Below, piece by piece: positions 1-6,439 of a stretch of 23,475 nucleotides of DNA. A program made the translations under genes and the position numbers. Position 1 is the stretch's first letter; each line of letters opens with the position of its first letter. Origin of the DNA: an uncultured Eubacteriales bacterium (GTDB lineage: Bacteria; Bacillota; Clostridia; Oscillospirales; CAG-272); assembly GCA_900549725.1 (NCBI GenBank), contig URPL01000024.1:1-23475 (forward strand), written 5' to 3'. The notes beneath the pieces were generated by a model. It searched no databases, was not told where the DNA came from, and saw only the letters and a list, made by a program, of their open reading frames with translations.

Positions 1-30
1 TACCGCGCCGGAAACGGCTGCTGAGAAATC

Positions 31-46
31 TGCGATTTTGATCGCA
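31..46. terminator. Possible small terminator-like hairpin
   Basis: A 6-bp perfect stem (TGCGAT / ATCGCA) closes a TTTG loop and is followed on the plus strand by a T-rich run; on the minus strand it lies just past the stop of the ABC relic (52-54) and is followed by a short GATTTC. It could end minus-strand transcription of the acyltransferase unit, but the stem is short and the minus-strand U-tract is poor, so this is tentative. Confidence 0.3.
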
Positions 47-51
47 ATTTT

Positions 52-246
52 TTATTCCGTATAATATTGTGCCTGGGCATTCCACAGCGCCGCATACTTT
101 CCGTTTTCTTCGCACAGCAGCGCCCCGTGCGTGCCGTGCTGCACGACCGCGCCCGCATAGAAAACCAAAATCGCATCGCAAAAGCGGCAGGGCGCGAGAC
201 GATGGCTGATATAAATTACCGTTTTTCCGCCTCGCTTTCCGAAAAA
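52..246 (-). pseudogene. C-terminal relic of an ABC exporter ATPase/permease
   Basis: Reading the minus strand straight after the acyltransferase TGA (247-249) gives 64 codons ending at TAA (52-54). The peptide contains the H-loop block KTVIYISHRLAPCRFCD, then ILVFYAGAVVQHGTHGALL and GKYAALWNAQAQYYTE, the usual end of the nucleotide-binding domain of half-size ABC exporters. There is no Walker A, signature motif, Walker B, membrane domain or start codon, so about 90% of a ~600-residue protein is missing. The coding frame is intact to its stop, suggesting a fairly recent deletion or rearrangement whose junction lies at the acyltransferase stop. The frame is the same as that of the acyltransferase, so stop-codon readthrough would append it. 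A misassembly is the main alternative. Confidence 0.75.
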
Positions 247-1026
247 TCAGTCCCGGCTTTTCTCAGCGGGATAATAGGCAACATAGGCAAAGCTTGATGC
301 CTCCGCACGCGCGCACATCGCGGCATACACCCGGTCGCGCAGCTCCTTGCGCTGCTGTCCGGGGGAGAGGGTCGGATCGGCAAAAAACGGCCCGTCCACA
401 TAGAGCGTGGTGCGCGGGCGGCGGCGAAACGCCGTCTTTTGATAGGTTGCGGTAAAGGCAAATGCGGGCTTTTCATAGCGCACGGGATAAGCAAAGGAAG
501 CATCCGCAAAGGGGCGAATCTGCGTATAATACGGCCAAATATGCGCCTCCGGATAAATGGCAACGGGCGCCCCTTCTTCGGCAAAGGAGCGCAGCGCACC
601 CGAAAACTCCCGCGTTTGCGCCATGGTTTGCGGCAGGGGAACGGCGCCCAGCGCCTTGACAATCCACCGCAGCCCGGGCAGAGAAAAGGTCTCCGCGCCG
701 ACTACGATATGGGATTTATACGGAAATGTAACAAGGTGCGGCGCAAAGGCATCCCCTGCGGACCGCGTGTGATTCCCATAGAGATAAACCCCTTCGCCGA
801 GATACGGGCGGATGCAGCGCCGATTGACGATTTTTTCGCGATAATACAGCTTTTGCACGGCAAACACGATCGGCGTTGCAATAAAATGATGCAGAAAAAA
901 TGCCGCGCCGCGCTGCAGCGGCCCCTCGATTCGATAGGAAAAATCCTCAGGCAGGGCCTGCCTTTGAATGTCGTTCCCTGCAAAATCGTCCTCTAAAAGA
1001 TCGGTATAATAAAAAACTTTCTTCAT
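247..1026 (-). CDS. PlsC-type lysophospholipid acyltransferase family protein
   Basis: A 259-residue protein related to 1-acylglycerol-3-phosphate acyltransferases, which move an acyl chain from a thioester donor to a lipid hydroxyl at the inner membrane face. The acyltransferase block GNHTRSAGDAF (84-94) holds the catalytic His86 and Asp92, separated by five residues rather than the usual four. The second block, YPEAHIWPYY (158-167), stands in for the usual FPEG-type motif. A hydrophobic stretch at about 43-58 could anchor it. I chose the ATG at 1026 because it overlaps the stop of the upstream glycosyltransferase as ATGA, implying translational coupling; an in-frame start further up would overlap far more. 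Context suggests it acylates or builds the acceptor lipid for the neighbouring GT4 enzyme. The exact acceptor cannot be read from sequence. Confidence 0.82.
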   Translation of the reverse strand: MKKVFYYTDLLEDDFAGNDIQRQALPEDFSYRIEGPLQRGAAFFLHHFIATPIVFAVQKLYYREKIVNRRCIRPYLGEGVYLYGNHTRSAGDAFAPHLVTFPYKSHIVVGAETFSLPGLRWIVKALGAVPLPQTMAQTREFSGALRSFAEEGAPVAIYPEAHIWPYYTQIRPFADASFAYPVRYEKPAFAFTATYQKTAFRRRPRTTLYVDGPFFADPTLSPGQQRKELRDRVYAAMCARAEASSFAYVAYYPAEKSRD

Positions 1027-2153
1027 GCCCGCTTTGCCGCCTCGTACAGCATTTGCTCCATGCGCTCCATGCATTCCCGCTGCGCAAATTTTTTGCGCAG
1101 CGCTTCGTATTCTTCGCTTCTTTGCCGTTTCTTTCCCGGATTTTCATACCAGTATTCAATCTTCTCGCAAAGGTTTTTGAGGTCCAGCATACGAAAGAGC
1201 GAATGGTCGCCTATGGCAAACAGCCGCGTTGCGCTGCGCGGCGAATCGCAGATCACGGGGATCAGCCCGCAGCAGATCGCCTCCGTGCAGGCAATCGCCT
1301 CGATCTCGACAAGCGCCGTGTGTACATACAAATCCGCCGTCTGCAAAATTTTCACAAGGTCCTCTCTCGCAAAAAACGAAAACTGCGCCGCAATCCCCTT
1401 GCGCTTTGCCAAAAACCGCAGATATTTCTCCCAAGGGCCCGTCCCCGCAAACACAACGCGGATCTTATCCGCATATCGGCTGTGCGAAAGCGCGCGAATC
1501 AGCTGATACTGCGCTTTTTCCTTGCTGTATCGCCCGCAGCACACGATGGTAAAGGGGGCGTCCGGGTCGCGTACGGCATTCGGATCCGGCACAAACATAT
1601 TGTTCACGCCGTTGGAAATAACATAGGCAGGCGTTTTATGCTTCACGCTTTTTTCAAAGACGCCGCGAATAAAATCCGTCGGGTAATGCACCGCGGTGCA
1701 ATACCGATAGACCTTTTTGTAAAAAATGCGATAAGTGAGCGCATTGGCGGGTCGAAAATTCATCAGCCCAAGATGCGCCGTGACATTTTCTGCCTGGCAA
1801 TGAAAGCTCGCCGTAACCGGAATGCCCAGGCGCCGCGCAATTTTCAGGCCGGCAATGGCAAGGGGAAAGGGCGTGAGCAGATGCACAACATCCGCACCGC
1901 GGATTGCCTTCTCCAAAATGCGCTTATCCGGCTTTGCCAGATGCACGCCGTTTTTCCGCAAAACTTTGTTCAGCAAAAAGCCGAGATTCAGCTCCGGAAC
2001 GGCGACAAAGCCGGCCTCGGTGCGATAAGCATCGGGGGAAACGACCGTGAGCTGATGCCCCTTCTCCCGCAAATGTGCAATCAGATTCAGAGCCGCCAGG
2101 GTCGTGCCGTTATTCGCTTCTCCGAGAACATCGCAAATCATCGTGATTTTCAT
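1023..2153 (-). CDS. GT4-family glycosyltransferase (likely glycolipid synthesis)
   Basis: A 376-residue retaining GT-B glycosyltransferase. The N-terminal Rossmann domain begins MKITMICDVLGEANNGTT, with the acceptor-side glycine/asparagine loop at 11-18. The donor-binding C-terminal domain has the linker ISNGVNNMFVPD (179-190), the CCGRYSKEK loop (205-213), the FAGTGP turn (235-240) and the EX7E signature at Glu283/Glu291 within VEIEAIACTEAICCG. The overall pattern is close to the GT4 enzymes that add sugars to diacylglycerol in Gram-positive membranes, which fits the acyltransferase translated from the same message with ATGA overlap. A GAGGA ribosome site sits at 2161-2165, 7 bases before the ATG. 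Donor (often UDP-glucose or GDP-mannose in this family) and acceptor remain inferred. Confidence 0.85.
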   Translation of the reverse strand: MKITMICDVLGEANNGTTLAALNLIAHLREKGHQLTVVSPDAYRTEAGFVAVPELNLGFLLNKVLRKNGVHLAKPDKRILEKAIRGADVVHLLTPFPLAIAGLKIARRLGIPVTASFHCQAENVTAHLGLMNFRPANALTYRIFYKKVYRYCTAVHYPTDFIRGVFEKSVKHKTPAYVISNGVNNMFVPDPNAVRDPDAPFTIVCCGRYSKEKAQYQLIRALSHSRYADKIRVVFAGTGPWEKYLRFLAKRKGIAAQFSFFAREDLVKILQTADLYVHTALVEIEAIACTEAICCGLIPVICDSPRSATRLFAIGDHSLFRMLDLKNLCEKIEYWYENPGKKRQRSEEYEALRKKFAQRECMERMEQMLYEAAKRA

Positions 2154-2204
2154 GCTTGCATCCTCATTTTTCGGCAGTTTTTTATGTTATGGTTCATGCA
2201 TCGT

Positions 2205-2233
2205 ATTGTACCATAAAAATTCAGAAAAATCCA
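2205..2233 (-). promoter_or_regulatory. Candidate promoter of the GT4/acyltransferase unit
   Basis: On the minus strand TACAAT (2205-2210) lies inside TATGGTACAATA, an extended -10 (TGG before the box) identical over 12 bases to that of the divergent plus-strand promoter. The position 17 bases upstream reads TGGATT, a poor -35 (about half matching), so the call rests on the -10. Confidence 0.45.
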
Positions 2234-2268
2234 CACTTTTTTCACATCTTCGCGCGCCTTGATTTTCA

Positions 2269-2298
2269 TTGACAAAAACACCGCCGCTATGGTACAAT
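2269..2298 (+). promoter_or_regulatory. Promoter of the Asp-box protein operon
   Basis: TTGACA (2269-2274), an 18-base spacer, then TACAAT (2293-2298) within the extended -10 TATGGTACAATA. This is a near-consensus sigma-70/SigA promoter; transcription should start around 2305, giving a leader of roughly 50 bases. It faces the sialidase-like genes and probably also serves rlmH and the genes behind it. Confidence 0.82.
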
Positions 2299-2320
2299 AA
2301 AACGATTATAAAATTCGGAT

Positions 2321-2342
2321 CGGTTTGCCTCTTTGCAAACCG
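2321..2342 (+). promoter_or_regulatory. Leader hairpin directly upstream of the ribosome site
   Basis: CGGTTTGC (2321-2328) and GCAAACCG (2335-2342) are perfect 8-base inverted repeats around a CTCTTT loop. The stem ends a few bases before the AAGGTGA ribosome site (2347-2353) of the first sialidase-like gene. No T-run follows, so it is not a terminator. It may be an operator for a DNA-binding repressor or an RNA element affecting ribosome access or message stability. Confidence 0.5.
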
Positions 2343-2356
2343 GAAAAAGGTGAACT

Positions 2357-4117
2357 ATGAGTTGGTATTTTGATCAGATGCTTGCATTGCTCGATGCAGA
2401 CGACCTCGAAAGATATAAAGCAACCACCGGCCCGCGCACCCTTTGCGTGCACCCCGCGGAATCCTACAATTCCTCCTGCATTCTTCCAAACGGGGAGATC
2501 CGCCTGTACGGGCACACCATCGGCCGCGGCAAGGGGCAAAAGGACGGGGGCTTTGGCTATCTGTATTCCCGCGATTGCGGGCTTTCCTGGCATCCGCGCT
2601 ATGCGGAGCCGCGCTCGCTCGGGCCTGCCGCGTATAACCCGCAAAGCGGCGTTTGGGTGCGGTTCGGGAATAACGATGCCCCGCTGGATGCCTCAATCTG
2701 CTGTACCTCGAAAATCGGGCCGGACGACCAAAATCCTACCGTGCACCACTATACAAAGGAAAAGCTCGGATGCCCCAAAATTCCGTTTTTGCTGCGGGAC
2801 AAGCCTATGCGCTGGGTCAATACCTGCCATCGCGATATTGAAAATGCGGACGGCAGCCAGGATTTCTCCCCCGTATTTCTCTATTCCGACGACGACGGCG
2901 CACACTGGACCGTTGTCGATCTGCCCACGGAGGATAACCACACATGGTTTGCCCCGGATATGGGCTCCCGCTGGCGCAACCGCGGCTCCGAGCCGACCGT
3001 GACGGAGCTTGCCGACGGCACGCTGCTGCTCATCACCCGCACAAGCGACGATCACCCGCGCGCATACCGCTCTCATGACCACGGAGAGAGCTGGACGGCG
3101 GACGGCGCCTTTGCGCTGCACGCCACAAACACGACCTCCGTGTTTCACCGCCTCTCAAGCGGCAAAACCCTGCTGCTTTGGAACAATACCTGCCCCATGC
3201 CCGAGCATGAGCATCTGCACGATTTCCCCATGACGCATCACGGGCATGTCAACGGTTCGTTTGAGGACGTTTTTACCAACCGCGATGTCTGCCATGCGGC
3301 GCTGAGCGAGGACGGAGAAGCCTGGCTCGGCCAGCGCGAGGTGCTGCTTGCAGCTCCGCGCAACCGCTGCGATTATCGCCGCGCGGGCGGAAGATATAAT
3401 ATCGGCGATCAGAGCCTGCAGCAATTTGAAATTTGGGAACTGCCGCTGAACAAGGTCCTTGTGCTGTGCGGTCAGAACATGTCCACGCGGCGCGTGATGT
3501 GTTTTGATCTTGACTGGCTCCTTGAGCATAAGCGGCAGGATACTTTCCAAAGCGGCCTTGAAAGCGTTTCCACGTTTCAATATCTGAAAAGCCTCTGCGG
3601 TGCGCACTTCGGGCACTGTGCCTGGAACCGTACGGACGGCGCATCGATGATGTCCGACCCGGAGCAGGGCATCCGCGATGTGGTGCAGCTCTGCCGCTAT
3701 CACGACCCGCGCCTTTACAATGAAAAGCAGGGGCTCGTTTGGAATTTCCCCGCCGCAAAACGCGGCACTCTCTCCATAGAGATGCGCATTGACGGCAGCG
3801 GGGTCGGCGTTTCCCTCTCGGATTTTTGGCTCAACCCGAGCGACCCGACCATGGCGCAGCGGCACCCGTTTTATTTCACCCTGGAAAAAAGTGACCTTGA
3901 GCAGGGGTGGAAAACCGTCACCCTTTCCTATGACACGGTTGCGGGAGAAATCGCCGTAAGCTGCAAGGGCGAGGACGAGGACCGCCTTCTGTTCTATGTG
4001 CGCGCAAGCCGTCCCTGCCCGCAGGGGCTCTGCTATCTGCATATGCAGTCCCTGGCGCAAAGCGAAGATGCAAGGGGCACCTATGTGCGCCTACTTTCGG
4101 AAGAATCCGAGCAATGA
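2357..4117 (+). CDS. Sialidase-fold (Asp-box) glycosidase-like protein, copy 1
   Basis: A 586-residue protein of the BNR/sialidase superfamily. Asp-box motifs SxDxGxxW appear at 71-78 (SRDCGLSW), 177-184 (SDDDGAHW) and 239-246 (SHDHGESW), with a shortened SEDGEAW at 317-323, as expected for blades of a six-bladed propeller. Residues about 440-580 look like a beta-sandwich accessory domain (WLNPSDPT at 491-498). There is no signal peptide or membrane segment, so it should be cytoplasmic. Residues shared with copy 2 that could line an active site include Arg49 (PNGEIRLY), Glu212 (GSEP), Arg228 (RTS), Arg309 (TNRDVCH) and the RNRCDYRR stretch. The classical FRIP arginine motif is absent, so true exo-sialidase activity is not assured; another uronic or nonulosonic acid, or a lyase role, is possible. 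Start fixed by AAGGTGA at 2347-2353. Confidence 0.8.
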   Translation: MSWYFDQMLALLDADDLERYKATTGPRTLCVHPAESYNSSCILPNGEIRLYGHTIGRGKGQKDGGFGYLYSRDCGLSWHPRYAEPRSLGPAAYNPQSGVWVRFGNNDAPLDASICCTSKIGPDDQNPTVHHYTKEKLGCPKIPFLLRDKPMRWVNTCHRDIENADGSQDFSPVFLYSDDDGAHWTVVDLPTEDNHTWFAPDMGSRWRNRGSEPTVTELADGTLLLITRTSDDHPRAYRSHDHGESWTADGAFALHATNTTSVFHRLSSGKTLLLWNNTCPMPEHEHLHDFPMTHHGHVNGSFEDVFTNRDVCHAALSEDGEAWLGQREVLLAAPRNRCDYRRAGGRYNIGDQSLQQFEIWELPLNKVLVLCGQNMSTRRVMCFDLDWLLEHKRQDTFQSGLESVSTFQYLKSLCGAHFGHCAWNRTDGASMMSDPEQGIRDVVQLCRYHDPRLYNEKQGLVWNFPAAKRGTLSIEMRIDGSGVGVSLSDFWLNPSDPTMAQRHPFYFTLEKSDLEQGWKTVTLSYDTVAGEIAVSCKGEDEDRLLFYVRASRPCPQGLCYLHMQSLAQSEDARGTYVRLLSEESEQ

Positions 4118-4133
4118 GAAAGGACAAAGCACA

Positions 4134-5909
4134 ATGAACTGGTATACAAAAGTCATAGAAGACCGTTTGGATGCACAGCAGAAAACCATGCTGCAGGGCT
4201 TTCATGAGCCGAGCTGCGTCACCGTTCCCTTGCTCAATTCCCGCAGACAGACCTGCGTGATGCCAAACGGGGCGCTGCGCCAATATTCCTCCTCCGACGG
4301 CTATTCCGAATCGCTGGACGGCGGGCTCTCCTGGAGATTCCGCAAGCTGAAAAAAAGCGAAATGGGCGCCGCGACACGCAACCCCAAAAGCGGGCGGTAT
4401 TGCACCGTCGTTGCAAAAGAGGACGGCACCTATGCCCTGTTTTCCGATCTCGGGCCGGATGACGACAACTATCAATCCGTCAAAATTTCCGAAAAGGTTT
4501 ATATCGATATTTTCCAACCCGCCTTCTTAGAGGAATATGACCGCTGGATCGTGACCATGAGCGCTTTTTCCGACCCTTCAAGCTACGGCCCCGCCGTCGC
4601 CTGGTCCGACGATGACGCGCAAAGCTGGACGGTCTCCGAGCCAAACAAGGCGCCGGACCACCGCCCCGTCTTCCCCGATAAGGGACTGCGCTGGCAAAAT
4701 GCCGGCTCGGAGCCGGTGCTCACGCTGCTGCCAAACGGGGAGCTTTATATGCTTGCCCGTACCTCTTTGGATTATTTATGGGAATACCGCTCAAAGGACG
4801 GCGGAAAAACCTGGTCCGAGGGGAAGGCTTCGCCCTTCCATGCAACGCTCACCACACCGAATTTTCTGCGGCTGGGAGACGGGCGCGTACTCCTTTTTTG
4901 GTGCAACACCATTCCCATGCCCGAGGAGAATCACCGCGGCAGAATCAATGTATTTGATTTTCATGAGCGCGGTGAAATGGAGGAGCTTTTTACAAACCGC
5001 GATGTGTGCCATGTTGCAATCACCTCCGACGGCGTGCATTGGAGCGGCATGCGCGAGCTTTTGCTCACCCCCATTCGCAACAGCGGCGATTACCGCTATA
5101 ACGGCGAGCGCGGCGATAAGGGTATGCAGCAGTTTCAGGCACTGGAGCTTCCGTTTGGAAGAATTCTTGCCGATGTCGGGCAAAACTGCTCCTGCCGCCG
5201 CACGGTAATCTTCTCCCTGGATTGGCTTTATGAAACCGAGCGCTCGGAAAGCCTTGAAGACGGCATGCGGTATCTGAGCACTTTTCTCTATCGCAACAGC
5301 GTCAGCGGCAGCACAAGCTTTGCTTATTCCGTCGGCGATGAAAAAATGAACGGGCATTGCGCCTGGAACCGTGCCGACGGCCCCATGCCCGTGCCGAGCC
5401 CCGACGGGGAGCTGCGCGAGGTGCTGCAAATCAACCGCTATCATGATGAGCGCCTGTTCAGCGAGGTGCAGGGGGCTGTGTGGAACTTCCCCGCCTCCGT
5501 ATTCGGCGAAATTCGCATTCGGCTGTGGATCGGCGGCGCAGGGCTGCGCATCAGCCTTTGCGACCACTGGCTCAACCCGAGCGACCCGACGGTTGCCTAT
5601 CGCACCAACGCCTCTTTCTGCCTTTCCGATGCCTGCGTGAAAAAAGACTGCTGGCAGGATCTTTTAATTCGCTATGATACAGAGCGCGGCATTGCCCGCG
5701 TTTATGATGAAAGCCTTGAAAACGCTGCCGAAAGCTGCCGCCCCGGCGGAATTTTAACCACGCTGCGTTTTCGCAACGTCGCGCCGCTCGGGCTTTCCTA
5801 CCTGCATTTGCAGACCCTTGCGGAAGAGGCGGATCCTTTCGGAACCTATGTGCGCTCTTTGGAACAAAAAGCGCTTTCGAAGAGCCCGTTTTCGCCAGAA
5901 AGCGTATGA
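4134..5909 (+). CDS. Sialidase-fold (Asp-box) glycosidase-like protein, copy 2
   Basis: A 591-residue paralogue of the preceding gene, 16 bases downstream of it, with AAAGGA before the ATG. The frame is open further upstream, but that part overlaps the end of copy 1 and has no ribosome site. Asp-boxes are SLDGGLSW (60-67), SDDDAQSW (158-165, Gly lost) and SKDGGKTW (220-227), plus SDGVHW later. Shared blocks with copy 1 include PNG.LR near 44-49, GPDD, RW.N.GSEP, RTS, HATxTT, LFTNRDVCH, DYR, HCAWNRxDG, RYHDxRL, VWNFPA, WLNPSDPT and GTYVR. Like copy 1 it has a C-terminal sandwich domain and no export signal. The two copies have clearly diverged, so the duplication is old and they may differ in substrate or form a hetero-oligomer. 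Its stop overlaps the rlmH start as ATGA. Confidence 0.8.
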   Translation: MNWYTKVIEDRLDAQQKTMLQGFHEPSCVTVPLLNSRRQTCVMPNGALRQYSSSDGYSESLDGGLSWRFRKLKKSEMGAATRNPKSGRYCTVVAKEDGTYALFSDLGPDDDNYQSVKISEKVYIDIFQPAFLEEYDRWIVTMSAFSDPSSYGPAVAWSDDDAQSWTVSEPNKAPDHRPVFPDKGLRWQNAGSEPVLTLLPNGELYMLARTSLDYLWEYRSKDGGKTWSEGKASPFHATLTTPNFLRLGDGRVLLFWCNTIPMPEENHRGRINVFDFHERGEMEELFTNRDVCHVAITSDGVHWSGMRELLLTPIRNSGDYRYNGERGDKGMQQFQALELPFGRILADVGQNCSCRRTVIFSLDWLYETERSESLEDGMRYLSTFLYRNSVSGSTSFAYSVGDEKMNGHCAWNRADGPMPVPSPDGELREVLQINRYHDERLFSEVQGAVWNFPASVFGEIRIRLWIGGAGLRISLCDHWLNPSDPTVAYRTNASFCLSDACVKKDCWQDLLIRYDTERGIARVYDESLENAAESCRPGGILTTLRFRNVAPLGLSYLHLQTLAEEADPFGTYVRSLEQKALSKSPFSPESV

Positions 5910-6385
5910 ATATCACAATTCTTGCGCCGGGGCATGTCAAAGAGAGCTATTTTGCGGCGGGAATCGCAGAATATCAAAAACGCCTCGGCGCATATTGCAG
6001 GCTGAATATTGTTGAGCTGCCGGAGGTGCGCCTGCCGGAGCAACCCGGGCAAAAGGAAATTGAAAAGGCCTTGGAAAAAGAAGCTCTTTCCTTTGCCGCG
6101 GCTATGCCGCAGCGCTGCTATACCGTGGCGCTTTGCATTGAGGGAAAGCGGCTGTCCTCCGCCGCTTTTTCGGAAAAGCTGCATCAGATCATGCTCGGCG
6201 GGCAGAGCCACATCGTCTTTCTCATCGGCTCTTCCTACGGGCTCTCTCCCGCGCTGAAAGCAAGCTGCGATTTTCGTCTTTCTTTTTCCGAGATGACCTT
6301 TCCGCACACAATGATGCGCCTGATTTTAACCGAGCAGCTCTACCGTGCTTTTCAAATCGCCGGCGGCGGTAAATATCACAAATAA
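5906..6385 (+). CDS. rlmH: 23S rRNA pseudouridine-1915 N3-methyltransferase RlmH
   Basis: A 159-residue SPOUT-class methyltransferase (E. coli RlmH has 155) that uses S-adenosylmethionine to methylate pseudouridine 1915 in helix 69 of 23S rRNA on assembled 70S ribosomes. It opens with the family's MNITILAPGH-type strand and YFAAGIAEYQKRL helix. The SAM-binding trefoil knot is seen as FLIGSSYGLS (105-114; usually IGGxxG, here IGSSYG) and SFSEMTFPHTMMRLILTEQLYRA (126-148), and the protein ends in the typical YHK (157-159). The ATG overlaps the stop of the preceding sialidase-like gene, so a core translation gene is coupled to an accessory one. Confidence 0.96.
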   Translation: MNITILAPGHVKESYFAAGIAEYQKRLGAYCRLNIVELPEVRLPEQPGQKEIEKALEKEALSFAAAMPQRCYTVALCIEGKRLSSAAFSEKLHQIMLGGQSHIVFLIGSSYGLSPALKASCDFRLSFSEMTFPHTMMRLILTEQLYRAFQIAGGGKYHK

Positions 6386-6439
6386 ACCGAAGATTTTCCC
6401 GCTGCCGCATGCTTCCCCCAGCGAAAGGAGACAAGAGAT

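Noticed and set aside
900..2216. Long plus-strand open frame of 438 codons
   Set aside because: It lies opposite the GT4 and acyltransferase genes, has basic low-complexity composition, no ribosome site and no recognisable domain; it is a shadow caused by GC-rich codons.
3155..4060. Minus-strand frame of 301 codons
   Set aside because: Antisense to the first Asp-box gene, with no start signals or domain.
3996..4133. Upstream extension of sialidase-like copy 2
   Set aside because: It would overlap copy 1 by over 100 bases in another frame, has no ribosome site, and the ATG at 4134 aligns with the start of copy 1.
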